64,000 nt of DNA. Source: Flavobacterium marginilacus (GTDB taxonomy: Bacteria; Bacteroidota; Bacteroidia; Flavobacteriales; Flavobacteriaceae). The translations under genes and the position numbers were made by a program. The notes beneath the pieces were generated by a model. It worked only from the letters and a program-made list of their open reading frames with translations. It was not told the origin of the DNA and did not search any database. Location: contig NZ_CP113975.1 in the NCBI RefSeq assembly GCF_026870155.1, positions 3,286,001 to 3,350,000 on the forward strand, written 5' to 3'. Below, one piece after another: positions 33,271-42,175 of this stretch (its first letter is position 1; the number at the start of each line of letters is the position of its first letter).

Positions 33271-33675
33271 ATGAAAACTCTAAAATTTCTTTTATTAGTC
33301 ATCTCTCTGATTACATTAAATTGTTGTATTACCATGGAGAAAGATGAACAACCAGATAGCTATTTTGTATTAACTAATTCTTCGAATGAAGATATATTTA
33401 TTCATTCTAAAATTTCAAATAATACAGTTGGGCTTGATTACTTCCCTGCTTCACCAACTGATATTGTTTCGGTAGGGAAAAAATATAATCAGCCGATATC
33501 CAATATTTCTTTTAAAGATGGGAATAAACTTTGGATATTAGTTTACAAGCAATCCACGTTAGACTCGCATACTTGGCAAGAGATCAAAGACCAAGGTTTG
33601 TATGACAAGCGGTATGATTTCACGTTAGAGCAGTTAAAGGCGATTAATTACGAGATTGTTTATACTGGGAATTAG
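33271..33675 (+). CDS. Lipoprotein, candidate immunity protein for the HEYGH toxin tip
   Basis: A 134-residue lipoprotein with MKTLKFLLLVISLITLNCC (lipobox cysteine at residue 18 or 19). The mature part has no family I recognise; it contains YFVLTNSSNEDIFIHSKIS and a C-terminal LYDKRYDFTLEQLKAINYEI. It starts 10 bp after the RHS toxin stop, the normal place for the cognate immunity gene. A diverged homologue at 34959 sits behind the displaced second tip, supporting tip/immunity pairing. Lipoprotein export suggests that protection is needed in the periplasm or at the membrane. That it blocks the peptidase is inference. Confidence 0.75.
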   Translation: MKTLKFLLLVISLITLNCCITMEKDEQPDSYFVLTNSSNEDIFIHSKISNNTVGLDYFPASPTDIVSVGKKYNQPISNISFKDGNKLWILVYKQSTLDSHTWQEIKDQGLYDKRYDFTLEQLKAINYEIVYTGN

Positions 33676-33762
33676 CTTAAAATAGTAGAATTTAAACAAA
33701 AAACCTCCCACTTTTAACTCCATTAGCCTTAAGTTTAATTCCTCATCTGTAAATAGTAAAAT

Positions 33763-34167
33763 ATGAAAACTCTAAAATTTCTTTTATTAGTCATCTCTCT
33801 GATTACATTAAATTGTTGTATCACCATGGAGAAAGATGAACAACCAGATAGCTATTTTATATTAACTAATTCTTCGAATGAAGATATTTTTATTCATTCT
33901 AAAATTTCAAATAATACAGTTGGGGTTGATTACTTCCCTGCTTCACCAACTGATGTTATTTCGGTAGGAAAAAAATATAATCAGCCGATATCCAATATTT
34001 CTTTTAAAGATGGGAATAAACTTTGGATTTTAGTTTATAAACAATCCATATTAGACACTCATACTTGGTAGGAAATCAAAGACCAAGGTTTGTATGACAA
34101 GCGGTATGATTTCACATTAGAACAGTTAAAAGCTATTAATTACGAGATTGTTTATACTGGGAATTAG
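33763..34167 (+). pseudogene. Duplicated immunity lipoprotein with premature stop
   Basis: A near-identical second copy of the lipoprotein at 33271. Reading is open from ATG 33763 to TAG at 34069-34071, where the first copy has a Gln codon (CAA to TAG, two base changes). Beyond the stop the frame continues unbroken to the original end at 34165-34167 (ending NYEIVYTGN). The truncated product would be 102 residues and would lack the conserved KRYDFTLEQL tail. It may be non-functional. Confidence 0.85.
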
Positions 34168-34895
34168 CTAGAAATAAACAGGGTAAGCCACAGAACTATA
34201 ATAGGTATGGGTATTGTATAAACACCCCACTCAAGTACACAGACAAGAATGGAGAGTTTTTCTCTTTCATCGTAGGTTTATTTGAAACAGTAGCCAATGT
34301 TGTTACTCACGGAGTAAACGTAAACAACTATGACTGGGATAAAACTAGAAATGCTTGGCGAATTGACTCAGGTTGGTTTCAAGGAAACATAGGGCAAATT
34401 GCAAGTAGGTTTACTTTTGAACAACCGCAAGCCATTTTTAGGTTATCTATATGGTCAAGTAGCGAATGTTGCAGGAAAAGTAGATAATGTTCAATATTAT
34501 GGAGGAGCAACGGTTATAAAAACTTTTGGAAACCGTGTACCTTGGAACTCTGGTGTTAACGGTGTTACATTAGGTAGTTTTATAATGGGAATAATAAAAT
34601 AGAAGCTGACCCAAGCAACTCCTTATTTCAACACGAATATGGGCATTATTTGCAAAGCCAAGAAGTTGGGTGGAATTACATCTATGATTACGCAATTCCA
34701 AGCGCAATAAATGCTAATAATGTTCCTGATAATAAGGACGGTCACTATCAACACGAGGCTTTCTGGGCTGAGCAAGATGCTAACATACGAGGAAGAGATT
34801 ATTTTAAAAATTATGGATGGGATTATATAAATCATCCTATTTTTGACAGTGGTTTTAATAATCCGTTTGACTTGAATTACAAAAAATATAGATAG
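34168..34895 (+). pseudogene. Displaced (orphan) RHS C-terminal tip, frameshifted, second HEYGH variant
   Basis: Begins with the RHS-core end in frame: QNYNRYGYCINTPLKYTDKN, then GEFFSFIVGLFETVANVVTH. It parallels the tip of the intact toxin through VNNYDWDKTRNAWRIDSGWF and GNIGQIASRFTFEQ. A frameshift near 34430 moves reading to GYLYGQVANVAGKVDNVQYY and IKTFGNRVPW; a second near 34590 moves it to SNSLFQHEYGHYLQSQEVG. It ends with WAEQDANIRGRDYF and NPFDLNYKKYR. The HExxH motif and the downstream WxE match the intact tip, while the rest has diverged. There is no start codon or shell, so it is an unexpressed donor cassette or decayed remnant. Confidence 0.85.
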
Positions 34896-34958
34896 TTCTT
34901 GATGAAAATTAGTATTTCTCCTAGCACTTCGTGTTTAAAAATTAAACAATAAATAATT

Positions 34959-35363
34959 ATGAAAAATACATTAAAAAAAATCATCTTTCTAGCAATAGGC
35001 CTAAGTCTAATTGCTTGTTCTAGCGAAAGAAATGTTCCCTTTTATTTTAACTTTAAAAACAACACCGGGAAGTTAATATACTGGGGAATGTCTTACTCCT
35101 ACCCAGATACAAGCCTAAAAAACATAGAAAATGTGCCGAGTAAAAATACAGCTTATAAAATTTATCCAGGAAAAACAGAAGCTTTTTCAACGAGTATACT
35201 CAGTTTTAACGCAACTGCCCAGATTTTTATCTTTGATTCCGATGTTATAGAGAAAACCCCTTGGGATAGCATAGTAAAATATAATATAGTATTGAAACGC
35301 TATCAATTTACGCAAAGTGAGTTAGAAAAAATGAATTGGGAGATAATTTATGATGCTAATTAG
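34959..35363 (+). CDS. Lipoprotein, candidate immunity protein of the displaced tip
   Basis: A 134-residue lipoprotein: signal MKNTLKKIIFLAIGLSLIAC with cysteine at residue 20. Its length equals that of the lipoprotein at 33271, and its tail (VLKRYQFTQSELEKMNWEII) aligns with that protein's KRYDFTLEQLKAINYEI; the beginning (FYFNFKNNTGKLIYWGMS) aligns with FVLTNSSNEDIFIHSK. It lies 63 bp after the displaced tip, so it is probably that tip's original immunity partner. It is intact although its toxin is broken, which fits selection to keep protection against kin carrying the active toxin. Function is inferred from position and homology. Confidence 0.7.
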   Translation: MKNTLKKIIFLAIGLSLIACSSERNVPFYFNFKNNTGKLIYWGMSYSYPDTSLKNIENVPSKNTAYKIYPGKTEAFSTSILSFNATAQIFIFDSDVIEKTPWDSIVKYNIVLKRYQFTQSELEKMNWEIIYDAN

Positions 35364-35378
35364 CCTGAAATAAACTGG

Positions 35379-35441
35379 AGAACCCGACCGTTCGGATATG
35401 TAGCCAACGATAGGCAGTACATATCCGAACGATAGGGTTCT
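35379..35441 (+). terminator. Long two-part hairpin at the end of the toxin locus
   Basis: AGAACCC (35379-35385) pairs with GGGTTCT (35435-35441), and inside it CGTTCGGATATGTA (35389-35402) pairs perfectly with TACATATCCGAACG (35418-35431), leaving a 15-nt loop. It lies 16 bp after the last lipoprotein stop. No strong T-run follows, so it may be a bidirectional terminator or a mobile repeat. Confidence 0.55.
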
Positions 35442-36453
35442 AATGTAAAATTAGAAAATGAATAGGTGTTTTTGCAACCATATTAAAAATAACAAATTTA
35501 AAAATTTAAAATACAATAGTTGAAAATAAAATTACTCTTTATATGCTTTTTTTTCACACTAGTTTCTTTTGCACAGCAAGAAGCTAGTGTATGGTATTTT
35601 GGAGAAAATGCAGGAATTAAATTCCAAACAGATGATTCTGTTATTCCGCTTTTTGATGGGCAATTGAATACATTAGAAGGCTGTGCTGCATTGTCGGACA
35701 GTAATGGCGATTTAATGTTTTACACAGACGGTGTAACCGTTTACAATAAAAATCATCAAATTATGCTAAACGGCACGGGTTTAAAGGGGCATAATTCCAG
35801 TTCGCAATCGGCTACAATCATTCAAAAGCCAGGGTCTTCTAATTTATTTTATATATTTACAACAACAGTAAATGCTTTAATCGATGGGGTAGAATACAGC
35901 GAAGTTGATATAAACCTAGATGGTGGATTAGGAGCTGTAACTACTAATAAAAATGTCCCGCTTTACACTCCTATATGTGAAAAACTTTCGATAGTAAAAC
36001 ATGCAAATGGAATTGATTATTGGGTTATAACTCATGGCTGGAATAACAATTCGTTTTATTCTCACTTAGTGTCCTCATCAGGTGTAAGTATAGCTCCCGT
36101 AATTTCAAATTCAGGTACTGTAGTTAATAATTCATCAACGGATAATGTAATGGGATATATGAAAGTATCCCCAAATGGAAAAAAAATAGTAGCTTGTCAT
36201 CAATTTTTAAGCCTTACACAACTGTTTGATTTTGATGCTTCAACTGGAATTGTATCAAACCCAGTCAATATAAATAATGGAAACCAACCTTATGGGGCTG
36301 AATTTTCACCAAACAGTGAAGTGCTGTATGTAACTCTTCGAATAACCCGTGAAGTTTATCAATATGATTTGAATGCAGCAAATATAGCTTTAAGCCAAAA
36401 TTTGATTGTTCAGTCTCCATATTTCTTAGGAGCTTTACAACTGGGATCTAACA

Positions 36454-37465
36454 ACCTGAACTCGATTAATAATTTTGGTTGAAAATTTTGTAGAAAAAGG
36501 TAAAATTTAGTATATTTAAATTTCTGACAATTAAATATTTAACTAAACTCTACCTTATGATTTGTTTTGATAAAATTACAGATATTTTTTCTATTGTTGA
36601 TGAATTTTGCAAAGATTTTGATAAAACCACACAGTCTTTTCTGCTAGGAAAACCTTCCAAACGTCCTTCGATTATGTCAAAATCAGAAGTAATTACAATT
36701 TATTTACTTTTTCATTTGAGTGGTTTTCGCTGTTTCAAGCATTATTACATTTTTTATGTCCAAAAGCATATGCAAAATGAATTTCCTAATACAGTTTCTT
36801 ATAATCGCTTTTTAGAACTAATGCAAAGTGTTCTTTTGCCAATGACAATTTTTGCCAAAACCTGTTGCTTAGGCAATTGCACAGGCATTTCGTTTGTAGA
36901 CTCAACACCAATTAGAGTTTGTAAAAACAAACGAATCAGTAGAAACAAAGTTTTTAAAGGTATTGCCACTACAGGGAAATCTACAATGGGCTGGTTTCAT
37001 GGGTTTAAACTCCACATCATCATTAATGACAAAGGAGAATTGTTAAGTTTTGCTGTAACTCAAGCCAACGTAGATGATAGAGAGCCACTGAAAAATGAGG
37101 GCTTTTTGAATGCTATTTTCGGAAAACTATTTGGTGATAAAGGATATATAAGCGAGAAACTCTCTCAATTATTATTTGTTGATGGAATCCAATTAATTAC
37201 AAGTATTCGAAATAATATGAAAAATAGTTTGATGGAAATGAGTGATAAAATTTTACTCCGTAAACGTTCAATAATAGAAACGGTTAACGATGAACTTAAA
37301 AATATTTGCCAAGTTGAACATTCTAGACATCGTTCATTTACCAACTTTTTGTCAAATCTTATCGCTGGAATAATTGCTTATAATTTTCTGCCTAAAAAAC
37401 CTTCTTTGAAATACGAAACGATTAAAACTAACCAATTGGCTGTATTTTATTAATCGAGTTCAGGT
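36454..37465 (+). mobile_element. IS982-family insertion sequence, intact ends
   Basis: The element is 1012 bp. Left end ACCTGAACTCGATTAATAA (36454-36472) and right end TTATTAATCGAGTTCAGGT (37447-37465) are perfect 19-bp inverted repeats. Flanks carry TAACA on both sides (36449-36453 and 37466-37470), a 5-bp target duplication; shifting the ends by one base would make it 3 bp. Perfect ends and an open transposase suggest recent insertion. Confidence 0.93.
36557..37453 (+). CDS. IS982-family transposase
   Basis: A 298-residue DDE transposase. It has the IS982 layout: a helical N-terminus (KSEVITIYLLFHLSGFRCFK), then the catalytic residues in GISFVDSTPIRVCKN (first Asp), LFGDKGYISEKL (second Asp) and SIIETVNDELKNICQVEHSR (Glu). 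The full length is kept with no stop, so it may be active. The right inverted repeat overlaps the last codons. It cuts a T9SS type B surface gene. Confidence 0.93.
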   Translation: MICFDKITDIFSIVDEFCKDFDKTTQSFLLGKPSKRPSIMSKSEVITIYLLFHLSGFRCFKHYYIFYVQKHMQNEFPNTVSYNRFLELMQSVLLPMTIFAKTCCLGNCTGISFVDSTPIRVCKNKRISRNKVFKGIATTGKSTMGWFHGFKLHIIINDKGELLSFAVTQANVDDREPLKNEGFLNAIFGKLFGDKGYISEKLSQLLFVDGIQLITSIRNNMKNSLMEMSDKILLRKRSIIETVNDELKNICQVEHSRHRSFTNFLSNLIAGIIAYNFLPKKPSLKYETIKTNQLAVFY

Positions 37466-40344
37466 TAACAATAAAATTTATATAGCAAATTATAAAACCT
37501 CTAGCCTTGGAGTAATTAATAATCCGAATGTTCTAGGATTAGGTTGTGATGTACAAACAAGTGCCGTAGATTTGGGAGGAAAAAGGTCGCTGCTAGGTTT
37601 GCCTGCTTTTTCTCAATCCTACTTCAACCCTTCTTTTTCAATCAAAAATGTATGTCTGGGTGCCGCTACCGAATTTACATTAAGTGGATCCCAAACCATA
37701 AACACTGCCAATTGGAATTTCGGTGATGGGACTACATCAACAGATCTAAATCCAACCCATATCTATTCCGTGGCTGGTACATATAACGTTTCTGTCACAG
37801 CAACTAATACAACTGGAACTAGTACCAAAACTAAGAACGTAATTATCTATCAAATGCCAAGTTCAACAAAACCACAAGATATATTGGTTTGCGATGACAA
37901 TAATGATGGTTTGCATCTTTTTGATTTAACCACACAAAATACCGCTATTTTAAACGGACAAGACCCTAATTTATACTCGGTAAATTATTTTGCTAATAAT
38001 ACAGCCATTCCTTCGCCAACTTCTTATATTAATACAGCTGCGTATCACCAAGAAACCATAACAGCCGAAGTTTCCAACAAAGCAAATGGTGAATGCAAAA
38101 GCAACACCACATTTAACATTGATGTTTTTGATACACCAAAACCGAATACAATTATTTCCAGTCTGACGAGTTGCGACAATATCAGTTTCGGGACGGATCA
38201 TGACGGTAAAGTCATCTTTGATTTGACTCAAAAAGGCACTAGTATTCTAAATGGTCAATCTGCTGGCCAATTTTTGATTTCATATTACAAAGATGCTGGG
38301 TTGACACAACCCATATTGAATCCAACAGCTTATCAAAATACCATTCCAATAGAAACTATTCATATAAAAGTGGCTAACAAAGATAATCCGAATTGTACAG
38401 CGACTACTTCATTCAAAATTGAGGTATTTGCCTTACCCATGGTAACTTCAGTTGAGGATTTAAAACAATGTGACGATGATATTGATGGATTTAGTGTTTT
38501 TAATCTGGAAGAAGCCATCAATAAAATAACGGCTAATGCAGCAACTGAAACAATTGCTTTTTTTGAAACGGCTTTAGATGCCCAAAACAACACCAACCCT
38601 ATTCTAAATCAAACAAACTATACCAATCAAACCGTCAGCATTGACAAGGTTTTTGCAAGAGTAACCAATAGCAACGGCTGTTTCAGAGTGGCGCAACTGA
38701 ATCTTATTGTTTCTACCACTCAAATTCCGTTGACTTTTAAGAGAGATTTTATACAGTGTGACGATATTGATTTTGGCACGAATACTGATGGTATTACTTC
38801 TTTTGATTTTAGCAGCGTTGCGAATCAAATCCAGAGCATATTTCCTGTTGGACAGCAATTAAATATTACCTATTATCAAAATGTAGCCGATGCTTTAGCT
38901 GAAAAAAATGCAATTGCTGATATTTCGAATTACAGAAATACAAGCTCTCCAAAAACACAAAATATCTATATCCGTGTTGATAGCAAACTAAATAATGATT
39001 GTTTGGGATTAGGAAGCCATATTACACTTACTGTAGAACCTATTCCTATTGTACAATCTATGAAACAAAATCACTGTGATGACAATCAGGATGGGCTGTA
39101 TGCTTTTGACACTTCGACTATTCAAGCCAAGCTATTGAATGGATTGACCAATGTAACGGTTTCTTATTTTGACCAAAATAATAATCCATTGCCGAGTCCA
39201 TTACCAAATCCGTTTTTAACAGGTTCACAGACGCTAAAAGCAGCTGTAAAAAACAATACTCCAGCAGCTTGTTCATTTGAGACTACTTTACAGTTTATTG
39301 TGGATGATTTGCCCGAAGCTTTCCCAATTGCTCCATCATTAACAACTGTTTGCGATGATGAAGCTGATCCTGTTTTGCAGGACGGAAAGTATGCTTTTGA
39401 CACTTCCAGTTTTCAAACTTCAATTTTGAAAGGGCAAACTGGAATGATCGTAAACTATTTTGACGGGAATAATAATTCACTTTCCAGTCCGTTGCCGAAT
39501 CCTTTTATAACTGGCACACAAAATGTAAAAGTAGAAGTTGTAAACCCCTTAAATCCTTCTTGTATAGCAACTGCAATTATTCCGTTTGTGGTTAACCCAG
39601 TGCCAAAAATTCAATTAACAGGAGATGAATTAGTATGCAGTGACTTACCAACTTTTACCAAAATTATCAATGCTGGATTATTGAACGAAATCCAAAAAGG
39701 CAATTTTAGTTATAATTGGGCATTAGACGAAAACCCAATTGCTGATCAAACCAATTATGATTTAACTGTCAATAAAAAAGGAATCTACACGGTAAAAACA
39801 ACCAATAGTCAAGGCTGTTCTGCAACAAGAATCATCACTGTAAATGCATCAGATAAAGCAACAGTGCAAGTCAATATTGTTGATTTATCTTCGGAAAACA
39901 GCATAACTGTTTTGGCAGCCGGTGCTGGTAATTATATCTATTCTTTGGATAATGAATTTACAGACTATCAAAGCAGTAATATTTTTGCCAATGTTTCTGC
40001 AGGCATTCATATAGTGTATGTAAAAGACGTAAATGGTTGTGGAATTGTCCCTAAAGAAGTTGCCATTTTAGGGATTCCAAATTATTTCACACCTAATCAA
40101 GATGGATATAATGATACTTGGAATCTAAAAGGAGTTAATACTGTTTTCAATGCAAGAACAACAGTGCGGATTTTTGATCGTTACGGAAAATTGATAAAAG
40201 AAATCAATCCCATGGGAGAAGGCTGGGACGGAACTTATATAGGCCAGCAAATGCCAGCTACTGATTATTGGTACACGATTCAACTGGAAGACGGCAGAAG
40301 TTTCAAAGGCCATTTTGCTTTGAAGAGATAGCTATCTCGCTAAA

Positions 40345-41591
40345 TTAAATGGACTTAGCTGCTTTAGCAGTTGAATTTTTAAATGCAAATTTATCTTTCA
40401 ATATTTTCATATCCTCACTCACTTTTCTATCCAATACCTTTGCATAGTGCTGCGTAGTTCGCAAGTTTTTATGACCTAGCATTTTACTCACACTTTCGAT
40501 AGGAACGCCATTTGTGAGTGTTACAGTCGTTGCAAAAGTATGTCGGGCAATATGAAAGGTTAGTTCTTTTTCAATCTCGCAAACACCAGCTATTTCTTTT
40601 AGATAGGCATTCATTTTTTGATTTGATAAGATTGGCAGTAGTCTATCTTCATTATTACATTGTGGATGATTTTCGTATTTATCGATTATCATTTGTGTAA
40701 TTGGAAGGATTGGGATTTTTGAAGCGCTCTCGGTTTTCTGGCGATGTGTGAATATCCATTTCTCACCGTAGATTCCAAGACTTATTGGGACTTTGTTAAG
40801 TTTTTGACATCTATATAAGCCAAACCAGTAAAGCAGCTAAAAAGAAAAATGTCACGAACTAATTCTAATCTCTCTGTTTTTAAATCCTTGTTGATAATGT
40901 TTTGAATTTCTTCTTCAGATAAATAAACTCTTTCCACTTCTTTAACTTTCGATTTGTAATTTGCAAATGGATTTTTATCTAACCAGTCATTGTCCAAACA
41001 AATCTTAATTATTTTATTGAAGTTTTTGAGATACTTGACAGCTGTATTATTAGCACAGTTTCGGACACTTCGCAACCAAAATTCATAATCGGTTACAAAG
41101 GCGTGATCTATTTTATTAATATCAATATCGGAAACTTTATATTTCCACTGTAAAAACTCTACGGTGTGACTTAAAGATGTTTTATAGCGTTCTAATGTTC
41201 CTGGAGCGTATTCTTTACCAACGAGTTCTTTGATATTATTGTTATGGTCTTGAAAGATTGGAACCAGTATCCTTACTCGTTCATCTACTCCCAGTATTTT
41301 ACTTTTGAGAGTTTCGGCAGTTACTGGAATTTTCTTGTGAACTAATTCCATTTGCATATCAATAATTTGAATTCTCAACATATTGAGATGATTGTTTATT
41401 GAACGAGCTTCTTCTGAGTTGCCTTTCATTTTGCCGGCTTCTGTGGACCATTTAGATATTTCTACAAATCTGTTAGAACTTAATTCAATTCTTTTGCCAT
41501 CAATAGTAATTCGAGTGTAAATAGGAATTAAACCATTTACATTGGCTTTTGCTTTCTTTGCGTAAAAGAGAATAGATACTTTTGTTTTCAT
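40345..41591 (-). pseudogene. Tyrosine recombinase/integrase, frameshifted
   Basis: A Bacteroidota-type phage_int_SAM_5 integrase in two frames. The 5' part starts at ATG 41589-41591 (MKTKVSILFYAKKAKANVNG) and includes the Arm/SAM-like core (KYLKNFNKIIKICLDNDWLD, FSCFTGLAYIDVKNLTKSQ), then hits TAA at 40782-40784. The next frame continues at once: ISLGIYGEKWIFTHRQKTES, then KMNAYLKEIAGVC, HIARHTFATTVTLTNGVPIE, LGHKNLRTTQHYAKVLD. The catalytic His, Arg and Tyr of HxxR...GHxxxxTTxxY are in the second part. One indel near 40785 explains the break. It would have moved an integrative element, probably related to the attachment-like repeats from 43288 on; in its present form it is likely inactive. 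Confidence 0.85.
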
Positions 41592-41715
41592 CGTGGTAAC
41601 CTTTTCGTTATTACTAAATTTAATTTTAATAAGGCTAGCACACAAGATGTACAGTTTTTAAACAGGTCATTGAACTGGTTGCAATACCTTGTAAATGCTA
41701 GTCTGAGACAAAAAT

Positions 41716-41750
41716 CGGTTACCCTAATTTTGGATAGTTTAGGGTAACCG
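41716..41750. repeat. 12-bp inverted repeat next to the ISL3-type element
   Basis: CGGTTACCCTAA (41716-41727) and TTAGGGTAACCG (41739-41750) are perfect inverted copies around an 11-nt spacer. It lies about 125 bp upstream of the integrase start, on the far side from its coding region. It could be a recombinase or operator site, or a terminator; the ISL3-type element inserted right beside it. Confidence 0.55.
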
Positions 41751-41827
41751 AATTTATGGATCAAGAACAAAGTCTGGGGAGGAAATGTCGAAAAAAAATT
41801 AGAAATTTGTCGCTCTAACAATTTGTA

Positions 41828-42175
41828 ATGACTTCTATAGACCTTTTGAAATTTATGCTGCCTGATTTTTTAGTTGACCACTTTGAGGTAGTTTCTGCTA
41901 ATGAAACTCAGGAGATATTACACCTATACTTTGAGGAAAAAGCCAAAGCCCCTAAAGAGTTTGATACACTTGAATTAGTATCAAAGGGATTTGTGGATGA
42001 AATTACCATTCAGGATTTCCCTCTACGAGGTAAGTTTGTGTATTTACATATCAAAAGACGTCGTTGGACTAATAAAACCAATGGAGAAATCCTTAAAAGA
42101 GATTGGACCTTAGTTGCTAAAGGAACCCGCATGACTCAAGAGTTTGCGGCTTTTTTAAAAGAAATCAATAGATAA
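41828..42175 (+). CDS. ISAon1-like transposase, N-terminal ORF
   Basis: A 115-residue protein, the first of two ORFs in the element. It has the pattern of the N-terminal ORF seen in ISAon1-like elements: LLKFMLPDFLVDHFEVVSAN, DEITIQDFPLRGKFVYLHIK and RRRWTNKTNGEI. It probably contributes DNA binding. It ends 3 nt after the position where the downstream frame is already open (from 42159); a T/A-rich run cttttttaaaaga at 42150-42162 could allow slippage, but separate expression is equally possible. Confidence 0.8.
   Translation: MTSIDLLKFMLPDFLVDHFEVVSANETQEILHLYFEEKAKAPKEFDTLELVSKGFVDEITIQDFPLRGKFVYLHIKRRRWTNKTNGEILKRDWTLVAKGTRMTQEFAAFLKEINR

Larger units (their letters stand above)
33214..34167 (+). 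repeat. Tandem duplication (492-bp period) of toxin tail plus immunity gene
   Basis: The stretch from 33214 (last ~47 bp of the RHS gene) through the lipoprotein stop at 33675 recurs from 33706 to 34167 with few changes. The two copies are offset by exactly 492 bp; the first copy's start tcccacttttaactccatta is repeated at 33706. A 30-bp linker (33676-33705) separates them. The second copy includes a useless piece of the toxin's 3' end, which shows the direction of the duplication. Confidence 0.95.
35520..40331 (+). pseudogene. T9SS type B gliding-type surface protein, interrupted by an IS982 element
   Basis: A gene split by insertion. The 5' part (35520-36453) starts at TTG; an in-frame TAG lies immediately upstream, and the TTG begins a good signal peptide (MKIKLLFICFFFTLVSFAQ). 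It encodes a PD40/WD40-like N-terminal region (EASVWYFGENAGIKF, YMKVSPNGKKIVACHQ). The 3' part resumes at 37471: KIYIANYKTSSLGVINNPNV, GLPAFSQSYF, a PKD domain (WNFGDGTTSTDLNPTHIYS), several repeats, and a type B gliding-associated C-terminal domain (YFTPNQDGYNDTWNLKG, IFDRYGKLIKE, ending GHFALKR). Removing the IS and one TAACA copy restores one frame of 1264 residues. From the downstream fragment alone, no signal peptide would be made, so the product is unlikely to be exported. Confidence 0.9.
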
